NCBI RefSeq assembly: GCF_003182275.1
Contig: NZ_QGTR01000004.1
Coordinates: forward strand, 301,811-365,810
Length of the DNA: 64,000 nt
Source: Hoeflea marina
GTDB lineage: Bacteria; Pseudomonadota; Alphaproteobacteria; Rhizobiales; Rhizobiaceae
Reading direction: 5' to 3'
The notes below the pieces were generated by a model. The model saw nothing but the letters and a program-made list of their open reading frames with translations. It ran no database searches and had not been told where the DNA came from. Position 1 is the stretch's first letter, and each line of letters opens with the position of its first letter. Of the stretch, positions 60,050 through 64,000 are shown piece by piece. Made by a program: the position numbers and the translations under genes.

Positions 60050-60919
60050 ATGGAACAGATACTCGCCAACGGTCTCTATCTTGGCGCCCAGTACGCGCTC
60101 ATCGCGCTCGGGCTGACGCTGATCTTCTCATTGATGAACGTGCTCAATTTCGCCCACGGGCAGATGTATGTGCTCGGCGGTTTCGTCACCTACACCGTCG
60201 TCAGCCAGCTGGGAATGCCGTTCATCGTCGGTCTACTGGCCTCCGCCGTCACGCTTGCCGTGGTGGGCGGGCTGATCGAGCGATACCTGTTCCGCACGGT
60301 CATCCGTCGCTCCCACCGGGAGGAAAGCACGATGCTGCTGGCAGCCGGCATCGCCTTCTTTCTCGATGCAGTCATCCTTCTTGCCTTCGGCGAGAAGCAG
60401 CGCGGCGTGCCGAAGATCATCAACGGGGTCTTCAACTGGGACTTCCGGCTGATCATGCCCTATGACCGCATCCTCATCGGCGCGCTGGCCATTGCGCTCA
60501 TCGCCGCCTTCATCCTGTTCATGCAGTACTCCACAGCCGGGCGGGCGATGCGGGCGCTGGCCCAGGACCGGGTCGCGGCACAGCTGATGGGCGTCGACGT
60601 CAACCGTTATTCGACGCTCGGCTTTGCGCTCGGCGCGATGCTGGCCGGGCTGGTCGGCGGGCTGCTGGTCACCATCACCGGGATCAATCTCGGCATGGGC
60701 GGACCGACCTCGATCAAGGCCTTCATGATGATCATGATCGGCGGCGCCGGCGTCATCTCCGGCGCCATCGCCGGCGGCTTCATCCTCGGCATGATGGAAT
60801 CGGTCGGCCTGACCGTTCTCGCCGCCTATGGCGACATCACCTACCTGGCGATCTTCGTCCTGCTAATGGTTTTCCTCGCCTTCCGTCCGCAAGGGCTGAT
60901 GGGCAAGCCCTGGGGCTGA
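60050..60919 (+). CDS. HAAT-type ABC permease (LivH-like), system 2
   Basis: A 289-residue permease. QYALIALGLTLIFSLMNVLN, FAHGQMYVLGGFVTYTVVSQ, the coupling region TAGRAMRALAQDRVAAQLMG and FMMIMIGGAGVISGAIAGGF are family features. The start ATG 60050 follows the strong hairpin. It is followed five bases later by livM. Confidence 0.93.
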   Translation: MEQILANGLYLGAQYALIALGLTLIFSLMNVLNFAHGQMYVLGGFVTYTVVSQLGMPFIVGLLASAVTLAVVGGLIERYLFRTVIRRSHREESTMLLAAGIAFFLDAVILLAFGEKQRGVPKIINGVFNWDFRLIMPYDRILIGALAIALIAAFILFMQYSTAGRAMRALAQDRVAAQLMGVDVNRYSTLGFALGAMLAGLVGGLLVTITGINLGMGGPTSIKAFMMIMIGGAGVISGAIAGGFILGMMESVGLTVLAAYGDITYLAIFVLLMVFLAFRPQGLMGKPWG

Positions 60920-60923
60920 GCAC

Positions 60924-61904
60924 ATGAAAAACACCACCAAGATTGCCGGCGTCGGGATCTTCCTGCTGATCGTCTTCGTCATGGTCCCCTGGGCGATCGC
61001 CGCCAGTGGGCGCTGGGACTTCTACTACACCCTGACCTCGGTGGCGCTGCTGTCGATTGCCTCGGCCGGCGTGTGGCTGACCTTCTACATCGGCCGCATC
61101 AACATCGGCCAGGGCGCCTACACGCTCGCCGGCGGCTACGTCTCGGCGGTGCTGGTGACCCAGGCCGGCGTCAATTTCTGGCTGACGCTGCCGCTGGCCG
61201 GCCTGTTCTGTGCCGCCCTGAGCGTGCTCATCGGACTGCCGATCCTCAGGCTTCGCGGCGTCTATTTCGCCATGATCACGCTGGTTCTGACCGAGGTGGC
61301 GCGCCTGACCGCGCTGGCTCTGCCGATCACCCAGGGCGCCAAGGGCATCACCTCGATACCGCTTCCCAGGGAACTGTCGCTGTTCGGCATGACGCTGATC
61401 CCGGATTTCGCCAGGCTGGAGAACCCGAAACTCGCCTTCTACCTGATGGCGGTGATCCTGATGATCGCCAGCTACGCCGCGCTCTACCGCATCGTGAACT
61501 CGCGGCTCGGGCATCTGTGCCGGTCCCTGCAGCAGAACGAGGAACTGGCGTCCTCGATCGGCGTCAACATCTCCTATCTTCGCGTGCTGGCCTATGCGAT
61601 CTCGTCCTTCTACGGCGGCATCGCCGGCGCCAGCTTCGTGGCCATCTCGCAATCGATCTACCCCTCGAGCTTCCAGGTCGCCGACAGCGTCAACTTCATG
61701 CTGAACTGCTTTCTCGGCGGCCTTGGCTTCGTGTTCGGGCCGATGCTCGGCACGCTGGTGCTCTACTTCGGCTGGGACCTCTTGTTCACCACCGGCCGCT
61801 ACCAGCTGCTGATCTACTCGTCGCTGCTGATCGCGCTGATGATGCTGTTGCCCAACGGCCTTCTCAGCCTGAACCAGCTGCGCGGCAAAGGAATGCGCAA
61901 ATGA
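60924..61904 (+). CDS. HAAT-type ABC permease (LivM-like), system 2
   Basis: A 326-residue permease: SIASAGVWLTFYIGRINIGQ, GAYTLAGGYVSAVLVTQAGV, IGLPILRLRGVYFAMITLVL and coupling helix RLGHLCRSLQQNEELASSIG. It lacks the classical TGYAGQ hallmark, having FYIGRINIGQGAY instead. Its stop overlaps livG as ATGA. Confidence 0.92.
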   Translation: MKNTTKIAGVGIFLLIVFVMVPWAIAASGRWDFYYTLTSVALLSIASAGVWLTFYIGRINIGQGAYTLAGGYVSAVLVTQAGVNFWLTLPLAGLFCAALSVLIGLPILRLRGVYFAMITLVLTEVARLTALALPITQGAKGITSIPLPRELSLFGMTLIPDFARLENPKLAFYLMAVILMIASYAALYRIVNSRLGHLCRSLQQNEELASSIGVNISYLRVLAYAISSFYGGIAGASFVAISQSIYPSSFQVADSVNFMLNCFLGGLGFVFGPMLGTLVLYFGWDLLFTTGRYQLLIYSSLLIALMMLLPNGLLSLNQLRGKGMRK

Positions 61905-62683
61905 CCCCCATCCTGCAGATCAAGGGCGTGAGCAAGCGCTATGGCGGCCTCACCGCGGTGAACAATGTCAGCTTCGACGTCGCCAAGGGCGAGATCATCT
62001 CGGTGATCGGGCCGAACGGCGCCGGCAAGTCGACCCTGTTCAAGCTGATCTCGTCCTTCGTCGGCACCAGCAGCGGCGAAGTGCTGTTCAAGGGCGAGCG
62101 GATCTCCGATCTTGCGCCGCATGTGGTGGCGCGCAGGGGCGTGGTCCGGACCTTCCAGGAAACCACCATCTTCCGCTCGATGACCGTCCGCGAAAATGTC
62201 ATCGTCGCCCATCATCTGCGCTCGAAGGCGACTTTGGCGGGCTTCTTCTTCGGCACCGCCGCGGCGCGCGCCGACGTCCAGACTTTCGGCGCATCGGCCG
62301 ATGACATTCTCGGCTTTCTCGGGCTCGGCGACATCCGCGACGAACTGGCCTCGAACCTGCCGCAGGGCCACCTGCGCGCGCTCGGCATGGCCATCGGCCT
62401 CGCCACCGGGCCGGAGGTGCTGCTGCTCGACGAACCCTTCGCCGGCATGAACCACGACGAGACCATGCGGATGGTGTCCAACGTGCGGCGGCTTCGCGAC
62501 GAGCGCGGCGTCACCGTGCTGCTGGTGGAACACGACATGCCGGCCGTGATGAAGATCTCGGACCGCATCGTGGTGATCAATTTCGGCCAGAAGATCGCCG
62601 AGGGCACGCCCGCCGAAATCCAGAACAATGAACAGGTCATCGAAGCCTATCTGGGCAGCGAAGACGACGCGATCGGGATGTAA
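61901..62683 (+). CDS. HAAT-type ABC transporter ATP-binding protein (LivG-like), system 2
   Basis: A 260-residue ATPase. Walker A is VIGPNGAGKSTLFKL, Walker B VLLLDEPFAGMNH, H-loop LVEHDMPAVMK. The ABC signature is SNLPQGHLRALGMAIGL, an atypical LPQG(H) form. ATG 61901 overlaps the livM stop, which fixes the start although the frame is open far upstream. Confidence 0.92.
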   Translation: MTPILQIKGVSKRYGGLTAVNNVSFDVAKGEIISVIGPNGAGKSTLFKLISSFVGTSSGEVLFKGERISDLAPHVVARRGVVRTFQETTIFRSMTVRENVIVAHHLRSKATLAGFFFGTAAARADVQTFGASADDILGFLGLGDIRDELASNLPQGHLRALGMAIGLATGPEVLLLDEPFAGMNHDETMRMVSNVRRLRDERGVTVLLVEHDMPAVMKISDRIVVINFGQKIAEGTPAEIQNNEQVIEAYLGSEDDAIGM

Positions 62684-62686
62684 GCC

Positions 62687-63409
62687 ATGACTGAGATGCT
62701 CAGCTTCGAGAATGTCGAACTGTACTACGATCACGTCTATGCGCTGAAGGGCGTCTCGATCGCGATGAACGAGGGCGAGACCGTCGCCCTCATCGGCGCC
62801 AACGGGGCCGGAAAATCCTCGATCCTGCGGGCGATCACCGGACTGGCGCCGATCCGGAGCGGGCGGATCCGCTTCATGGGCGAGAAGCTCGACGGCATGT
62901 CGGCGCCCGATATCGTCCGCAAGGGCATCGCCATGGTGCCCGAGGGGCGGCGGGTGTTCCCCTACATGACGGTCAAGGACAACCTGCTGATGGGCGCCTT
63001 CACCCGCAGCGACAAGGCCGGCATCGCCAGCACCCTCGACAGCGTGCTGACACGGTTCCCGAGGCTCAAGGAGCGGTATGGCCAGACGGCGGGAACGCTG
63101 TCGGGCGGCGAGCAGCAGATGATGGTGATCGGGCGGGCGCTGATGGCCAAGCCGCGGCTGCTGCTGCTCGACGAGCCGTCGCTCGGCATTGCGCCGAAGC
63201 TGGTGCAGGACATCGCGCGCTCGATCGTGGCGATCAGCCGCGACGAGAAGGTCACGGTGCTGCTCGTCGAGCAGAATTCGCGCATGGCTTTGAGCATCTC
63301 CGACCGGGCCTACGCCATGTCGACCGGCTCGGTGGTGCTGAGTGGAAATTCAAAGGACCTCATCAGGGATGACCGCATCAAGGCGGCCTACCTTGGCGGC
63401 GATGTATAG
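62687..63409 (+). CDS. HAAT-type ABC transporter ATP-binding protein (LivF-like), system 2
   Basis: A 240-residue ATPase of normal LivF length. Walker A is LIGANGAGKSSILRA, signature GTLSGGEQQMMVIGRAL, Walker B LLLLDEPSLGIAP, and VEQNSRMALSI in the H-loop region. It is three bases after livG and nine bases before the racemase-family gene, in one operon. Confidence 0.93.
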   Translation: MTEMLSFENVELYYDHVYALKGVSIAMNEGETVALIGANGAGKSSILRAITGLAPIRSGRIRFMGEKLDGMSAPDIVRKGIAMVPEGRRVFPYMTVKDNLLMGAFTRSDKAGIASTLDSVLTRFPRLKERYGQTAGTLSGGEQQMMVIGRALMAKPRLLLLDEPSLGIAPKLVQDIARSIVAISRDEKVTVLLVEQNSRMALSISDRAYAMSTGSVVLSGNSKDLIRDDRIKAAYLGGDV

Positions 63410-63417
63410 GAACAAGC

Positions 63418-64000
63418 ATGCGTATTCTGGTCGTCAATCCCAACACCACCGCATCTATGACCGAAAAGATCGGCGCGACGGCGAGAGCCGTCGCCTCGTC
63501 CGGCACCGAGATCATCGCGGTCAATCCCGCGCACGGGCCGGTCAGCATCGAGGGCTATTACGACGAGGCCATCAGCCTGGCCGGCCTGCTGCAGGTGGTC
63601 GAGGCCAATCTTGACGTCGACGCCATCGTCGTGGCCTGCTTCGACGACACGGGGCTGGACGCGGTGCGCAGCCTTGCGGGCTGCCCGGTCGTGGCCATCG
63701 GCGAGGCCGCGTTTCACATGGCCTCGATGCTGTCCAACAAGTTCTCGGTGGTGACCACGCTCGCCCGTTCGGTGCCGGCGATCGAGCACAACCTGGTCCG
63801 CTACGGACTGGCCACGCGCTGCGCGCGGGTCCGCTCCACCGAGGTGGCGGTGCTCGATCTCGAGCATGACGCCGGCCCGGCGCGCGCCAAGATCGACACC
63901 GAGATCCGTCGCGCCATCGCCGAGGACCGTGCCGAGGCCATCGTGCTCGGATGCGCCGGCATGACCGACCTGACCCGGTCGCTGACGGCGGACCACGGGC
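63418..64000 (+). CDS. Asp/Glu/hydantoin racemase-family protein (3' end outside window)
   Basis: The first 194 residues are visible and the frame is open at the window end. The start is ATG 63418 with AGGAAC upstream. It opens MRILVVNPNTTASMTEKIGA, the usual start of hydantoin/allantoin racemases and maleate-isomerase relatives, with active-site Cys candidates in AIVVACFDDTGLDAVRS and AIVLGCAGMTDL. Catalysis would use these two cysteines as opposite acid/base. As the gene right after the transporter, it hints that system 2 imports a hydantoin, allantoin or racemisable amino acid derivative; arylmalonate decarboxylase-like proteins are an alternative. Confidence 0.85.
   Translation, partial: MRILVVNPNTTASMTEKIGATARAVASSGTEIIAVNPAHGPVSIEGYYDEAISLAGLLQVVEANLDVDAIVVACFDDTGLDAVRSLAGCPVVAIGEAAFHMASMLSNKFSVVTTLARSVPAIEHNLVRYGLATRCARVRSTEVAVLDLEHDAGPARAKIDTEIRRAIAEDRAEAIVLGCAGMTDLTRSLTADHG

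Noticed and set aside
63388-63996. A 202-residue minus-strand frame at the window end
   Set aside because: Antisense shadow of the racemase-family gene, whose own frame has clear motifs and a ribosome binding site.

Overview
The window is GC-rich, densely coding chromosomal DNA. It most likely comes from an alphaproteobacterium of the order Hyphomicrobiales (Rhizobiales). This rests on family content (DUF1127 beside a LysR gene, DUF1194, YafQ/RelB, HAAT-type ABC importers, tandem-receiver proteins) and on two intergenic repeat families of a rhizobial style. The genus is inference only. I see no rRNA, tRNA, CRISPR array, transposase or integrase gene.

Layout. (1) 1-6.4 kb, plus strand: a corrinoid/folate one-carbon module. 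It holds a formyltransferase-like gene cut by the window edge, a small 'virulence factor' family protein, an MTHFR C-terminal-domain cysteine protein, a methylenetetrahydrofolate reductase, a methyltetrahydrofolate:corrinoid methyltransferase and an ASKHA/[2Fe-2S] corrinoid activator. (2) 6.4-12.2 kb: sulfotransferase-like protein, PACE and MFS transporters, SH3 protein, LysR/DUF1127 pair, GlxA-type AraC regulator. (3) 12.3-21.6 kb: two paralogous tandem-receiver proteins, DUF1194, a PLP-dependent lyase with a divergent Lrp regulator, a large MscS-type channel, DUF924 and a HAD hydrolase. (4) 21.6-29.4 kb, minus strand: a leucine/isovalerate degradation operon (TetR, isovaleryl-CoA dehydrogenase, methylcrotonyl-CoA carboxylase beta and alpha) with three toxin-antitoxin modules inserted between its genes. 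(5) 29.5-36.7 kb: a HAAT importer operon led by an AMP-dependent acyl-CoA ligase; its promoter region shares a half-site with the TetR promoter. (6) 37.1-43.5 kb: a repeat-rich autotransporter, an AraC regulator, a DUF1611/DgcN protein and a PtsN-like protein. (7) 43.6-51.8 kb: a Kdp potassium system in the order kdpF-B-A-C-D-E. (8) 52.2-57.6 kb: a six-gene, mostly overlapping operon that looks like surface glycan or glycolipid synthesis. (9) 57.9-64 kb: a GntR regulator and a second HAAT importer, followed by an Asp/Glu/hydantoin racemase-family gene that runs off the window.

The most notable structure is in region 4. A relBE (YafQ-type) cassette lies between two perfect 67-bp copies of the 5' end of the carboxylase alpha gene. 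The upstream copy is a 22-codon remnant fused to cassette sequence, and its ATG overlaps the vapC stop. The downstream copy starts the intact gene. The third module, a PIN toxin with a composite antitoxin, is joined to the carboxylase beta gene by overlapping start and stop codons. The toxin-antitoxin genes have therefore become built-in members of a metabolic operon.

Other points of interest: a 98-99-bp double-palindrome repeat occurs three times, each time directly 3' of a minus-strand gene and in the same orientation. Both HAAT operons carry a perfect 11-bp-stem hairpin right after the substrate-binding-protein gene.
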